Origin: Kitasatospora terrestris
GTDB lineage: Bacteria > Actinomycetota > Actinomycetes > Streptomycetales > Streptomycetaceae
Reading direction: 5' to 3'
DNA: 64,000 bases
NCBI RefSeq assembly: GCF_039542905.1
Contig: NZ_BAABIS010000001.1
Span: 6,696,001 to 6,760,000 of the forward strand
How positions within the stretch are numbered: the stretch's first letter is position 1; every line of letters begins with the position of its first letter. The notes beneath the pieces were generated by a model. The model ran no database searches. It was not told where the DNA came from and saw only the letters and a list, made by a program, of their open reading frames with translations. Shown here piece after piece: positions 40,900-50,125 of the stretch. The position numbers and the translations under genes were made by a program.

Positions 40900-42117
40900 T
40901 CAGGGCGCCACGGTGAACAGCAGCGAGGCGTTGTGGCCGCCGAAGCCGAACGCGTTGGTCAGGGCCGCCTCGGCCAGGACCTTGCGCGGTTCGCCGGCCA
41001 CCACGTCCAGGGCCACCTCCGGGTCGAGGGTGTCGAGGTTGAGGGTCGCCGGGACGAGGCCGTCGCGCAGGGTGAGGACCGCAGCCAGCGCACCCATCGC
41101 GCCGGCCGCGCCGAAGAGGTGACCGGTCATCGACTTGGTGGCGGTGACCGCGGGGTGGGTGCCGATCGCCGCCGCGACCGAGCCGGCCTCGGCCAGGTCG
41201 CCGAGCGGCGTCGACGTGGCGTGCGCGTGCACCACCCCGACCGCCTCGGGCGGCAGCCCGGCCGCCGCCAGCGCGAGCCGCATCGCCCGGACCTGGCCCT
41301 CCGGGTGGGCCGCGGTGATGTGGTGCGCGTCCGAGGTGACGCCCGCGCCCGCGAGCACCGCGTGCACCCGTGCCGCCCGCGCCGCCGCCCGGGAAGCGCG
41401 CTCCAGCACGACCACCGCCGCACCCTCGCCGATCACGAACCCGTCCCGGTCGACGTCGAACGGCCGGGACGCGGCAGCGGGCGCGTCGTTGCGCGTCGAG
41501 TGTGCCCTGGCCTGCGCGAAACCCGCCAGCGGCAGCGGATGGATGCACGCCTCGGCGCCGCCCGCGACCACCACGTCCGCCCGGCCCAGCCGGATCAGGT
41601 CCAGCCCGAGCGCGAGGGCCTCCGCCCCGGACGCGCACGCGGAGACCGGTGTGTGCGCCCCGCCGCGGGCACCGAGCTCGATCGACACCCAGGCCGCCGG
41701 ACCGTTCGCCATCAGCATCGGCACCGTGTGCGGCGACACCCGGCGGACGCCCGACGTCTCCAGCACGTCGTCCTGCCCCAGCATGGTGAGCGCGCCGCCG
41801 GTGCCGGTGCCGATCACCACCGCCAGCCGCTCCGGTGCGACGTCCGGCGCACCCGCGTCCGCCCACGCCTCCCGCGCTGCGACCAGCGCCACCTGCTCGC
41901 AGCGGTCGAGCCGGCGGGCCTGCACCCGGTCCAGCACGGTGGTCGGCTCGACCTTCAGCCGTCCGGCGATCCGGACCGGCAGGTCCGCCGCCCACCCCTC
42001 CGTGATCGCGCCGATCCCGGACTCCCCGGCCAGCATCGCCGCCCAGGTCGACGCCACGTCGCCGCCCAACGGCGTGGTGGCGCCCAGCCCGGTGACCGCC
42101 ACGGCTTCGGTGACCAT
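40900..42117 (-). CDS. beta-ketoacyl-ACP synthase II-like (KAS)
   Basis: 405 residues. KAS triad: C161 in VSACASGAEALA, His in HAHATSTPLGD and His in KSMTGHLFGAAGA. It extends acyl-ACP chains by condensation with malonyl-ACP. Unlike the main fatty-acid cluster, no ACP, FabD or FabH gene is next to it, so this is a stand-alone FabF paralogue with unknown role. The ATG at 42117 begins the conserved VAVTGLGATTPLG; a GTG two codons upstream is possible. Confidence 0.9.
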   Translation of the reverse strand: MVTEAVAVTGLGATTPLGGDVASTWAAMLAGESGIGAITEGWAADLPVRIAGRLKVEPTTVLDRVQARRLDRCEQVALVAAREAWADAGAPDVAPERLAVVIGTGTGGALTMLGQDDVLETSGVRRVSPHTVPMLMANGPAAWVSIELGARGGAHTPVSACASGAEALALGLDLIRLGRADVVVAGGAEACIHPLPLAGFAQARAHSTRNDAPAAASRPFDVDRDGFVIGEGAAVVVLERASRAAARAARVHAVLAGAGVTSDAHHITAAHPEGQVRAMRLALAAAGLPPEAVGVVHAHATSTPLGDLAEAGSVAAAIGTHPAVTATKSMTGHLFGAAGAMGALAAVLTLRDGLVPATLNLDTLDPEVALDVVAGEPRKVLAEAALTNAFGFGGHNASLLFTVAP

Positions 42118-42505
42118 ACCCACGACAACCCGCTCCCTCTGTGGACAAGTGACAGCACACGGGGTCGGCCGCAGACCTCGGCCGGCCGCCCCGATAGCCA
42201 CCCTGCCAGTGCAGTTGCCGATCACCGGATGCCATCACCCACCGTGTCGCGTCGGCGAAATCTGTAGGGTCTCGATGCATGAAACCGTGATCACCGGAAA
42301 TTGCCTCGTCCCGCACCCGGACGCGCTGCCGCCCGCGGGTCCGGGACATCCGCAGGGCGCAGCCGCCACCGGCGGCCACGGGAGTCCCGGCTCCGCCGGT
42401 GCCGCCCGCCGTCCACCGGGCCGGTCGGCGTCTGCCGCACGGTGGGCGCGGCAGCGGGATGTGCGGCGCGGGGTGGCTGACAGGAGTCCGCGGGCGCGTG
42501 CGGGG
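42118..42505. other. 388-nt intergenic region
   Basis: Upstream region of the KAS gene and downstream region of the LysR-like gene, both on the minus strand. It contains GC-rich inverted segments near 42370-42440 but no U-tailed terminator. Several short reading frames lack codon-position bias. No convincing gene, RNA or repeat is seen. Confidence 0.5.
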
Positions 42506-43303
42506 TCAGCCGCGGCGGCGGGGCTTGCCCGGGCGGGAGGCGGCGCCCTTGCGGGGGGTGGAGCCCTGGCCGGTGCGCTTGGCGCCGGCGGCGGAGCGGT
42601 TCCCGGCCGCCTTGCCCTTCGCGGGCTGCTGCGGCTTGCGCGGCTGCTTGGTGGCGGCCTGCTGCTGCCGGTCGGCGCCGGCGACGCCGCGGGAGCTGTT
42701 GACGGTACGGCCGCGGACGATGCCGATGAGCTCCTCGACCAGCACGGGGGTGTCCTCGCCAGTCGGCCAGGACAGCGCGATCCGGGACTCGGGGGCGTCG
42801 GCGACCGTGCGGTAGGTGAGGTCGCGGCGGTGGTGGAGGCGGGCCAGCGACTGCGGCGCGACCAGGACGCCGATGCCGGCGGCGACCAGCTCGACGGCGT
42901 CGCCGGTGGTCGCGGGGCGCTGATGCGCGGGCTCGCCGGGCAGCTCGTCCCAGCCGAGGGTGTCGTCGAGCGGGTGGAGCACGACCTCGTCGGCGAGGTC
43001 GGCCAGGGTGATCTCCTCGGCCGCGGTGATCACGTGGTCCTTGGGGACGACGGCGACCGTGGTCTCGGTGTACAGCGGGATGGCGTTGAGCGCGGTCCTG
43101 TCGACCGGAAGGCGCAGCAGCGCGGCGTCCGCTCCGCCGCTGAGCAGCAGCCCGGCGGCCTCGCCGGGGTCGGCGGCCACCAGGGTGAGCGGGATGTCGG
43201 GGAGCCGCTCGGACCAGATCCGCACCCACTTGGTGGGCGTCACCCCGGGCACGTAGGCGAGCCGGAACTCGGCGGGCAGGTCGGCGCTGATGGGGCTGGT
43301 CAC
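42506..43303 (-). CDS. LysR substrate-binding-domain protein without a helix-turn-helix
   Basis: 265 residues. The protein begins directly with a periplasmic-binding-like effector domain of the LysR type (FRLAYVPGVTPTKWVRIWSERLPDIPLTLVAAD; VVPKDHVITAAEEITLADLADEVVL; GIGVLVAPQSLARLHHR). No N-terminal HTH is present at any in-frame start. The C-terminus is a long basic tail rich in Lys, Arg, Pro and Gln that could bind nucleic acid. GTG start at 43303. It is divergent from a DUF5997 gene, 78 nt between starts, which may supply DNA binding in trans (inference). Confidence 0.75.
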   Translation of the reverse strand: MTSPISADLPAEFRLAYVPGVTPTKWVRIWSERLPDIPLTLVAADPGEAAGLLLSGGADAALLRLPVDRTALNAIPLYTETTVAVVPKDHVITAAEEITLADLADEVVLHPLDDTLGWDELPGEPAHQRPATTGDAVELVAAGIGVLVAPQSLARLHHRRDLTYRTVADAPESRIALSWPTGEDTPVLVEELIGIVRGRTVNSSRGVAGADRQQQAATKQPRKPQQPAKGKAAGNRSAAGAKRTGQGSTPRKGAASRPGKPRRRG

Positions 43304-43381
43304 CGGCCCAGCGTACCGGCCGCGGGGGGTCGGCCGAGGTCGTGGTCGGGGCGGCGGCGCGCGCTCGTTACCCTTGACCCC

Positions 43382-43795
43382 ATGACGTCCCACCAGACCG
43401 CCCAGACGATGAAGCCCGCCACCGCGGCGAAGAAGCTGGGTGTGTACCTGCCCGCCACGCCCGCCGAGTTCCAGGAGGGCGTGGTTTCGCGTGCCGAGCT
43501 GAACTCCCTCCAGGCCGACCCGCCCGAGTGGCTGCGCGAGCTGCGCCGCACCGGTCCGCACCCGCGTCCGGTGGTGGCGGCGAAGCTGGGCGTGTCGATC
43601 GCGGGTCTGGCGCGCGGCGGGGTCACCGAGGCGCTGACCACGGAGCAGATCGAGGCGTTGAAGGACGAGAACCCGCTGTGGCTGCAGCACGAGCGCGCCA
43701 CCCAGGTCGATGTCCGCAAGGAGGCGGTCCGGATCAAGGAGAAGAACCGCCAGAAGGACGCCCAGAAGGACGCGCAGAAGGACGCCCGGAAGTAG
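43382..43795 (+). CDS. DUF5997 family protein
   Basis: 137 residues. The core KPATAAKKLGVYLPATPAEFQEG...RPVVAAKLGVSIAGLARGGVTEALTTEQIEAL resembles a small helix-turn-helix-like helical domain and matches what I recall as DUF5997. The end is a charged repeat QKDAQKDAQKDARK. Function unknown; the constant partner appears to be the HTH-less LysR-type protein on the other strand. Confidence 0.72.
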   Translation: MTSHQTAQTMKPATAAKKLGVYLPATPAEFQEGVVSRAELNSLQADPPEWLRELRRTGPHPRPVVAAKLGVSIAGLARGGVTEALTTEQIEALKDENPLWLQHERATQVDVRKEAVRIKEKNRQKDAQKDAQKDARK

Positions 43796-43811
43796 TCACG
43801 GGCCCCGGCGG

Positions 43812-44399
43812 TCAGCCGACCACGGCCCGGACCGGGTTGTGGTCGGAGAGGCCGTGCACGTCCCGTACCGCCGCGTCGCGCCCGGCGAGGCCGCCCCGGA
43901 CCACCACGTGGTCGATCCACTGGGATTTGGGCGCCCCGGGTTCCCGCGGCCGGGTCGGACCGGCGCCAGCCGGCAGTGCGGTGACCGTGCAGTCCGGGCC
44001 GAGTCCGGCCGCCACCACGGTGCGGTCGGCGTTGAAGTCGCCGAGCAGCACCGCGGGTCCGTCGCCCGCGGCCTCGGCCACCACCTCGCCGGGGCCGTCG
44101 AGCAGCAGCACCAGGTGTTCGGCGCGGTCGTCGAGCTGGGTGGGGATCCGCCGGGGTTCGGGGGTCCGCGGGTAGCGCAGCAGGTGGGTGGTCCGGCCGC
44201 CGGGCAGGGCCGCGCGCAGGGCGGCGAGTTGGTCGCCGCTGACCTCCTGCAGGGCGATCACCTGCTCGGTCATCGCGACGATCTCGGCGGTGACGCCGGT
44301 GATCCGGTCGGCCTCGGCGGGCCAGCGGTCGAGCATCTCGCCGGCGTGGTTCTCGGCGTGGACGCGGTGCAGCACGTTCCAGGTGGCGACGGCGGTCAT
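43812..44399 (-). CDS. endonuclease/exonuclease/phosphatase family protein
   Basis: 195 residues. EEP-fold motifs: ATWNVLHR near the start, VIALQEVSGDQL (metal-binding Glu), LLGDFNADRT and the terminal GLSDHNPVRAVV. Substrates in this superfamily range from DNA to lipids. It is shorter than typical members, having a reduced loop set. The ATG at 44399 begins the conserved core. Confidence 0.85.
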   Translation of the reverse strand: MTAVATWNVLHRVHAENHAGEMLDRWPAEADRITGVTAEIVAMTEQVIALQEVSGDQLAALRAALPGGRTTHLLRYPRTPEPRRIPTQLDDRAEHLVLLLDGPGEVVAEAAGDGPAVLLGDFNADRTVVAAGLGPDCTVTALPAGAGPTRPREPGAPKSQWIDHVVVRGGLAGRDAAVRDVHGLSDHNPVRAVVG

Positions 44400-44558
44400 G
44401 GGCCGATGGTACTGACGGAGAGTCAATCCGCTGTCACGGAGGCGAGTTTGTTCGGTTCCCGAGTGGACGTGCGGCGGGACCCTCATTACGGTCTGGTATC
44501 GAACCTGTATTCCGGACCTTCACCCGTGGGGGTGGGTCCGCAGGAAGAGGAGCCCGCC

Positions 44559-45593
44559 TTGGCCACGCACCGCCGCCCCAAGCAGTCGAGCCGCGCACGG
44601 CTGACCGTGTTCACCGGTGCTGCCGCGACCGCGGTCGCGCTGACGGCCCAGCTGGCCGCGCACGCCGACCCCGCCCCGACCAAGGACGAGGTGAAGGCGC
44701 AGGTCGACAAGCTGGCCGAGCAGCAGGAGCAGGCGGCGGAGCGGTACAACGGCGCCAAGGAGCGGGCCGACCAGCTGCGCAAGCAGGCCGACCAGCTGCA
44801 GGACCAGATGGCCCGCAGCCAGGCGCAGCTGACCGAGCTGGCCTCCGGGCTGGCGGAGGTGGCCGGCGAGGAGTACCGGCAGGGCGGGGTCGACCCGTCG
44901 ATACGCCTGATGCTGTCCAGCGACCCGGACGGGTACCTGGCGCAGGCGTCCAGTTACGAGCAGGCCGCCAACACGCAGGCGGACTCGCTGAAGGCGCTCA
45001 AGGACCAGCAGCGCCGGTTGGACCAGCAGAAGCAGGAGGCGACGGCGGTCCTGGCCGAGCTGGACGGCTCGACCAAGGTCCTGAACGACGCCAAGAACGA
45101 GGTGCAGTCGAAGCTCCAGGAGGCGCAGCGGCTGCTCTCCCGGCTGAGCCGGGCCGACCAGGCCGCGATCCGGGCCGGCGGCGGTGAGACGGCCTCGCGC
45201 AGCGCCTCCCGGGTGGACCCGGCCACGCTGCCCCCGGCCGGCGGCGCCGCCGCGATCGCGGTGAAGACCGCGCTGGAGCAGCAGGGCGACCCGTACAAGT
45301 GGGGCGCGACCGGCCCGAACACCTTCGACTGCTCCGGCCTGATGGTGTTCGCGTACGCGAGCGCGGGCGTCTCGCTGCCGCGCACCTCCCAGGAGCAGGG
45401 CAACGCAGGGACGAACGTGGGCACCGACTGGCACAACGCCCAGCCCGGCGACCTGGTGGTCTACCACTCCGACCGGCACCACGTCGGGATGTACATCGGC
45501 AACGGCCTGGTGGTGCACGCGCCGCAGACCGGTGACGTGGTGCGGACCATGAAGGTGGACGCGATGACGATCAACACCATCCGCCGGATCTGA
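44559..45593 (+). CDS. secreted NlpC/P60 peptidoglycan endopeptidase with coiled coil
   Basis: 344 residues. Signal peptide (TVFTGAAATAVALTAQLAAHA), a long coiled coil of Gln/Lys/Glu heptads (about 50-190), then an NlpC/P60 domain with catalytic Cys in NTFDCSGLMVFAYASAG, His in DRHHVGMYIGNG and the third residue in VVHAPQTGD. It cleaves stem peptides of peptidoglycan, like RipA-type enzymes; the coiled coil may autoinhibit or bind a partner. The TTG at 44559 is chosen since GAAGAGGAG lies 6 nt upstream. Confidence 0.9.
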   Translation: MATHRRPKQSSRARLTVFTGAAATAVALTAQLAAHADPAPTKDEVKAQVDKLAEQQEQAAERYNGAKERADQLRKQADQLQDQMARSQAQLTELASGLAEVAGEEYRQGGVDPSIRLMLSSDPDGYLAQASSYEQAANTQADSLKALKDQQRRLDQQKQEATAVLAELDGSTKVLNDAKNEVQSKLQEAQRLLSRLSRADQAAIRAGGGETASRSASRVDPATLPPAGGAAAIAVKTALEQQGDPYKWGATGPNTFDCSGLMVFAYASAGVSLPRTSQEQGNAGTNVGTDWHNAQPGDLVVYHSDRHHVGMYIGNGLVVHAPQTGDVVRTMKVDAMTINTIRRI

Positions 45594-45622
45594 CCCGCGG
45601 CGCGCGCCCGCGGATCCCCGCC

Positions 45623-45668
45623 TGAACGCCAGGAGCCGGCCCGGAGACGGGCCGGCTCCTGGCGTTCA
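45623..45668 (+). terminator. terminator after the NlpC/P60 gene
   Basis: Perfect 21-bp stem (45623-45643 with 45648-45668) with a GAGA tetraloop. It separates the NlpC/P60 gene from the argC promoter. Confidence 0.92.
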
Positions 45669-45679
45669 CCTTGAGCTCC

Positions 45680-45713
45680 TTGCATGAATGTTCCGTGCTG
45701 CGTATATTCATGC
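45680..45713 (+). promoter_or_regulatory. argC promoter with ARG box
   Basis: TTGCAT (45680-45685), 17 nt, TATATT (45703-45708) makes a good housekeeping promoter. It is covered by GCATGAAT (45682-45689) and its inverted copy ATTCATGC (45706-45713), an ARG-box-like operator for ArgR with arginine as corepressor, coded in this same operon. Confidence 0.85.
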
Positions 45714-45735
45714 CAAGCTTCAAGGAGGGAACGCC

Positions 45736-46764
45736 ATGGCATTGCGAGTTGCCGTCGCCGGCGCCAGCGGGTACGCGGGGGGCGAGGTGCTGCGCCTGCT
45801 GCTCGGCCACCCGGAGGTGGAGATCGGCGCGCTGACCGGCGCCTCCAACGCCGGGACGAGGCTGGGGCTGCTCCAGCCCCACCTGCTGCCGCTGGCCGAC
45901 CGGGTGCTGGAGCCGACCACGGCCGAGACACTGGCCGGCCACGACATCGTCTTCCTCGGCCTGCCGCACGGCCAGTCGGCCGCCGTCGCCGAACAGCTCG
46001 GCGAGGATGTGCTGGTGGTCGACCTGGGCGCCGACCACCGGCTGGCCTCGGCCGCCGACTGGGAGCAGTTCTACGGCTCGCCGCACGCCGGCACCTGGCC
46101 GTACGGCCTGCCCGAGCTGCCCGGCCACCGGCAGGCGCTCAAGGGCGCCAGGCGGATCGCGGTGCCGGGCTGCTACCCGACCGCCGTCTCGCTGGCGATG
46201 TTCCCGGCGTACGCGGCGCAGCTGGTCGAGCCGGAGGCCGTGATCGTCGCGGCGTCCGGCACCTCGGGCGCCGGCAAGGCGGTCAAGGCGCACCTGCTGG
46301 GCAGCGAGGTGATGGGCTCGATGAGCCCGTACGGCGTGGGCGGCGGCCACCGGCACACCCCGGAGATGGCGCAGAACCTCACCCCGCTCGCCGGGGAGCC
46401 GGTCACCGTCTCCTTCACCCCGACGCTCGCCCCGATGCCGCGCGGCATCCTGGCCACCTGCAGCGCCAAGGCGAAGCCGGGCGTGACGGCCGGGCAGCTG
46501 CGCGCCGCCTACGCCGAGGCGTTCGCGGCCGAGCCCTTCGCCCACCTGCTGCCCGAGGGGCAGTGGCCGCAGACCAGCTCGGTCTACGGCTCGAACGCCG
46601 CGCTGGTCCAGGTCGCGCTGGACCCGCACGCCGGGCGCCTGATCGCGATCAGCGCGATCGACAACCTGGTGAAGGGCACCGCCGGCGGCGCGGTGCAGAG
46701 CATGAACATCGCCCTGGGCCTCCCCGAGGAGCTGGGCCTCCCGCTGAACGGAGTCGCACCGTGA
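45736..46764 (+). CDS. argC: N-acetyl-gamma-glutamyl-phosphate reductase
   Basis: 342 residues. GASGYAGGEVLRLL is the NADP-binding loop and VPGCYPTAVSLA holds the catalytic Cys, with GTSGAGKA and GGGHRHTPE later. Third step of arginine synthesis. GGAGGG precedes the ATG. First gene of argCJBDR; its end overlaps argJ by 4 nt (GTGA). Confidence 0.97.
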   Translation: MALRVAVAGASGYAGGEVLRLLLGHPEVEIGALTGASNAGTRLGLLQPHLLPLADRVLEPTTAETLAGHDIVFLGLPHGQSAAVAEQLGEDVLVVDLGADHRLASAADWEQFYGSPHAGTWPYGLPELPGHRQALKGARRIAVPGCYPTAVSLAMFPAYAAQLVEPEAVIVAASGTSGAGKAVKAHLLGSEVMGSMSPYGVGGGHRHTPEMAQNLTPLAGEPVTVSFTPTLAPMPRGILATCSAKAKPGVTAGQLRAAYAEAFAAEPFAHLLPEGQWPQTSSVYGSNAALVQVALDPHAGRLIAISAIDNLVKGTAGGAVQSMNIALGLPEELGLPLNGVAP

Positions 46765-47951
46765 CCGACACTCAGACCGTGTCCGAGCCCAAGAACGTGG
46801 GCGTGACGGCGGCGAAGGGCTTCCGCGCGTCGGGCGTCACCGCCGGCATCAAGGCCTCCGGCACCCCGGACCTCGCCCTGGTCGTCAACGAGGGCCCGTC
46901 CTTCGCGGCGGCCGGCGTCTTCACCTCCAACCGGGTCAAGGCCGCGCCGGTGCGCTGGTCGGAGCAGGTGCTGAAGGCCGGCGAGCTGGCCGCGGTGATC
47001 CTCAACTCCGGCGGCGCCAACGCCTGCACCGGTCCGGAGGGCTTCCAGGACACCCACGCCACCGCGGAGAAGGTGGCCGCCGAGCTGAACGTCGGCGCCG
47101 GCGAGGTCGCGGTCTGCTCGACCGGCCTGATCGGCCAGCGGCTGCCGATGGGCATCCTGCTGCCGGGCGTGGAGACGGCCGTCGCGGCGCTCTCGCCGAC
47201 CGGCGGCGAGCAGGCGGCGATCGCCATCAAGACCACCGACACCGTGCACAAGACCGCCCAGGTCACCCACGCGCAGGGCTGGACGGTCGGCGGCATGGCC
47301 AAGGGCGCGGGCATGCTCGCCCCGGGCCTGGCCACCATGCTGGTGGTGGTCACCACCGACGCCCTGGTCCCCGCCGCCGAGTTGGACGCCGCGCTGCGCG
47401 GCGCCACCCGGACGACCTTCGACCGGGTCGACTCCGACGGCTGCATGTCCACCAACGACACGGTGCTGCTGCTGGCCTCCGGCGCGGCCGGGGTAGCCCC
47501 GGAGGCCGCGGAGTTCGCCGAGGCGGTCCGCACCGTCTGCGACGACCTGGCCCGGCAGCTGATCGGCGACGCCGAGGGCGCGTCGAAGGAGATCCGGATC
47601 GACGTGGTCAACGCCGCGAGCGAGGACGAGGCCGTCGACGTGGCCCGCACCATCGCCCGCAACAACCTGCTGAAGTGCGCCATCCACGGCGAGGACCCCA
47701 ACTGGGGCCGGGTGCTGGCCGCGATCGGCACCACCGCCGCCGCCTTCGACCCGGACCGGCTGGACGTCGCCATCAACGGGGTCTGGGTCTGCCGTGACGG
47801 CGGCGTCGGCGAGGACCGCGACCTGGTCTCGATGAAGGACCGCGAGGTGGTCATCACCGCCGACCTCAAGGCCGGCGCCGAGAGCGCCACGGTGTGGACC
47901 AACGACCTCACCGCCGACTACGTCCACGAGAACAGCGCCTACTCCACCTGA
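46761..47951 (+). CDS. argJ: bifunctional glutamate N-acetyltransferase/amino-acid acetyltransferase
   Basis: 396 residues. The self-cleavage site is in KGAGMLAPGLATMLVVV, where the Thr becomes the N-terminal nucleophile of the beta chain. FTSNRVKAAPV and LKCAIHGEDPNWGR are family blocks. It recycles the acetyl group from N-acetylornithine to glutamate and may also make acetylglutamate from acetyl-CoA. GTG start overlapping the argC stop. Confidence 0.97.
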   Translation: MTDTQTVSEPKNVGVTAAKGFRASGVTAGIKASGTPDLALVVNEGPSFAAAGVFTSNRVKAAPVRWSEQVLKAGELAAVILNSGGANACTGPEGFQDTHATAEKVAAELNVGAGEVAVCSTGLIGQRLPMGILLPGVETAVAALSPTGGEQAAIAIKTTDTVHKTAQVTHAQGWTVGGMAKGAGMLAPGLATMLVVVTTDALVPAAELDAALRGATRTTFDRVDSDGCMSTNDTVLLLASGAAGVAPEAAEFAEAVRTVCDDLARQLIGDAEGASKEIRIDVVNAASEDEAVDVARTIARNNLLKCAIHGEDPNWGRVLAAIGTTAAAFDPDRLDVAINGVWVCRDGGVGEDRDLVSMKDREVVITADLKAGAESATVWTNDLTADYVHENSAYST

Positions 47952-47970
47952 TCCCGGGGGGACAGAGACC

Positions 47971-48903
47971 GTGAAGATCGCACCCAAGGGCGAACAGGCC
48001 CGCAGCAACGCCGCGTTGCCCAAGGCCCGCACCCTCATCGAGGCGCTCCCGTGGCTGGAGCGCTTCCACGGCAAGACCGTCGTGATCAAGTTCGGCGGCA
48101 ACGCCATGGTGGACGAGGAGCTGAAGTCCGCCTTCGCCCAGGACGTGGTCTTCCTGCGCTACGCCGGCCTCAACCCGGTCGTGGTGCACGGCGGCGGCCC
48201 GCAGATCAGCGCCCAGCTCGACAAGTTGGGCCTGGAGTCCTCGTTCACCGCGGGCCTGCGGGTCACCACCCCGGAGACCATGGACGTGGTCCGGATGGTG
48301 CTGGCCGGGCAGGTGCAGCGCGAGCTGGTCGGCCTGCTCAACGGCCACGGCCCGTTCGCGGTCGGCATGACCGGCGAGGACGCGCACACCATGACCGCGG
48401 TCAAGCGGTACGCGGTGGTGGACGGCGAGCAGGTCGACATCGGCCTGGTCGGCGACATCGTCAACATCGAGGCCGGTGCGGTGAAGGCGCTGATCGCGGA
48501 CGGGCGGATCCCGGTGATCTCCTCGATCGCCCGCGGTGCCGACGGCCACGTGTACAACATCAACGCCGACACCGCCGCGGCCGCGCTGGCGGTGGCGCTG
48601 GGCGCGGAGATGCTGGTGGTCCTCACCGACGTCGAGGGCCTGTACCGGGACTGGCCGAACTCGGACGACGTGATCAGCCAGCTGAACGCCTCCGAGCTGG
48701 ACGCCATACTGCCCACCCTGGCCAGCGGCATGCTGCCCAAGATGGAGGGCTGCCTGCGGGCCGTCCGCTCCGGCGTGGGCACCGCCCGCGTGCTGGACGG
48801 GCGGGTGCAGCACTCGCTGCTGCTGGAGATCTTCACCGACGAGGGAATCGGCACCATGGTCGTGCCGGACGACGAACCGACCGTGACCGGGGGACTGGCA
48901 TGA
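47971..48903 (+). CDS. argB: acetylglutamate kinase
   Basis: 310 residues. VVIKFGGNAMVD and VVVHGGGPQISAQLDKLG bind ATP and substrate, and NINADTAAAALAVALGAE is the amino-acid-kinase nucleotide block. The N-terminal extension APKGEQARSNAALPKARTLIEALPWLERFHGK resembles arginine-sensitive hexameric forms, so feedback inhibition is likely. GTG start after GGGGGGACAGAGACC. Confidence 0.97.
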   Translation: MKIAPKGEQARSNAALPKARTLIEALPWLERFHGKTVVIKFGGNAMVDEELKSAFAQDVVFLRYAGLNPVVVHGGGPQISAQLDKLGLESSFTAGLRVTTPETMDVVRMVLAGQVQRELVGLLNGHGPFAVGMTGEDAHTMTAVKRYAVVDGEQVDIGLVGDIVNIEAGAVKALIADGRIPVISSIARGADGHVYNINADTAAAALAVALGAEMLVVLTDVEGLYRDWPNSDDVISQLNASELDAILPTLASGMLPKMEGCLRAVRSGVGTARVLDGRVQHSLLLEIFTDEGIGTMVVPDDEPTVTGGLA

Positions 48904-50102
48904 GCGACAACACCCAGATGACGCAGCGGTGGCAGCACTCGCTGATGGACAACTACGGCACCCCGCGGCTGCCGCTGGTCAAGGGCGAGGGCGCCACCGT
49001 CCGGGACGCCGACGGCAAGGAGTACCTGGACCTGGTCGCGGGCATCGCGGTCAACGCCCTCGGCCACGCCCACCCGGCGATCGTCGAGGCGGTCACCGCC
49101 CAGATCACCACCCTCGGCCACGTCTCCAACCTGTTCATCGCCGAGCCGCCGGTCGCGCTCGCCGAGAAGCTGCTGGAGCTGGCCGGCCGGCCGGGCCGGG
49201 TGTTCTTCTGCAACTCCGGCGCCGAGGCCAACGAGGCCGCCTTCAAGATCGGCCGGCTGACCGGCCGGACCCACGTGGTCTCGCTGCAGGGCGGCTTCCA
49301 CGGCCGGACCATGGGCGCGCTCACGCTGACCGCCCAGCCCGCCAAGCAGGACCCGTTCAAGCCGCTGCTCGCGGACGCCACCTACGTGCCGTTCGGCGAC
49401 GTCGAGGCGCTGCGGGCGGCCGTCACCACCGAGACCGCCGCGGTCTTCCTGGAGCCGGTCCAGGGCGAGAACGGCGCGATCCCGCTGTCCGGCGAGTACC
49501 TGCGGGCGGCCCGCGAGATCACCCGGGCCACCGGCACCCTGCTGGTCCTGGACGAGGTGCAGACGGGCATCGGCCGGACCGGCCACTGGTTCGCCCACCA
49601 GGCGTACGAGGGCGTCGACCCGGACGTCGTCACGCTGGCCAAGGGCATCGGCGGCGGTCTGCCGATGGGCGCGGTGCTGGCCTTCGGCGAGGCCGGCGAC
49701 CTGCTCCACCCGGGTCACCACGGCACCACCTTCGGCGGCAACCCGGTGGTCGCCGCCGCGGGTCTCGCGGTGATCGACACCATCGAGGGCCAGGGCCTGC
49801 TGGACCACGTCCAGAAGCTCGGCGAGCGGCTGAAGGCCGGCATCGAGGCGATCGGCGATCCGCTGGTCAGCCACGTCCGGGGGGCCGGTCTGCTGCTCGG
49901 CATCGTGCTCACCGAGCCCGTCGCCGCCCAGGTCCAGGCCGCCGCCCAGCAGGCCGGCTTCCTGGTCAACGCGGCCGTCGCCGACGCGGTCCGGCTGGTG
50001 CCGCCGCTGGTGCTCACGGAAGCGCAGGCGGACGCCTTCCTGGCGGCCCTGCCCGGCATCCTCCGCTCGGTCCGCGAGGCCGCCCCCGGCGCGACCGCCT
50101 GA
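48900..50102 (+). CDS. argD: acetylornithine aminotransferase
   Basis: 400 residues of the class III aminotransferase family. FFCNSGAEANEAAFKIGRL, LDEVQTGIGRTGHWFAHQ and the PLP lysine in TLAKGIGGGLPMG are clear. It converts N-acetylglutamate semialdehyde to N-acetylornithine. The ATG overlaps the argB stop by 4 nt (ATGA). Confidence 0.97.
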   Translation: MSDNTQMTQRWQHSLMDNYGTPRLPLVKGEGATVRDADGKEYLDLVAGIAVNALGHAHPAIVEAVTAQITTLGHVSNLFIAEPPVALAEKLLELAGRPGRVFFCNSGAEANEAAFKIGRLTGRTHVVSLQGGFHGRTMGALTLTAQPAKQDPFKPLLADATYVPFGDVEALRAAVTTETAAVFLEPVQGENGAIPLSGEYLRAAREITRATGTLLVLDEVQTGIGRTGHWFAHQAYEGVDPDVVTLAKGIGGGLPMGAVLAFGEAGDLLHPGHHGTTFGGNPVVAAAGLAVIDTIEGQGLLDHVQKLGERLKAGIEAIGDPLVSHVRGAGLLLGIVLTEPVAAQVQAAAQQAGFLVNAAVADAVRLVPPLVLTEAQADAFLAALPGILRSVREAAPGATA

Positions 50103-50125
50103 CCCCAGTCCGGGAGAATCGTCAT

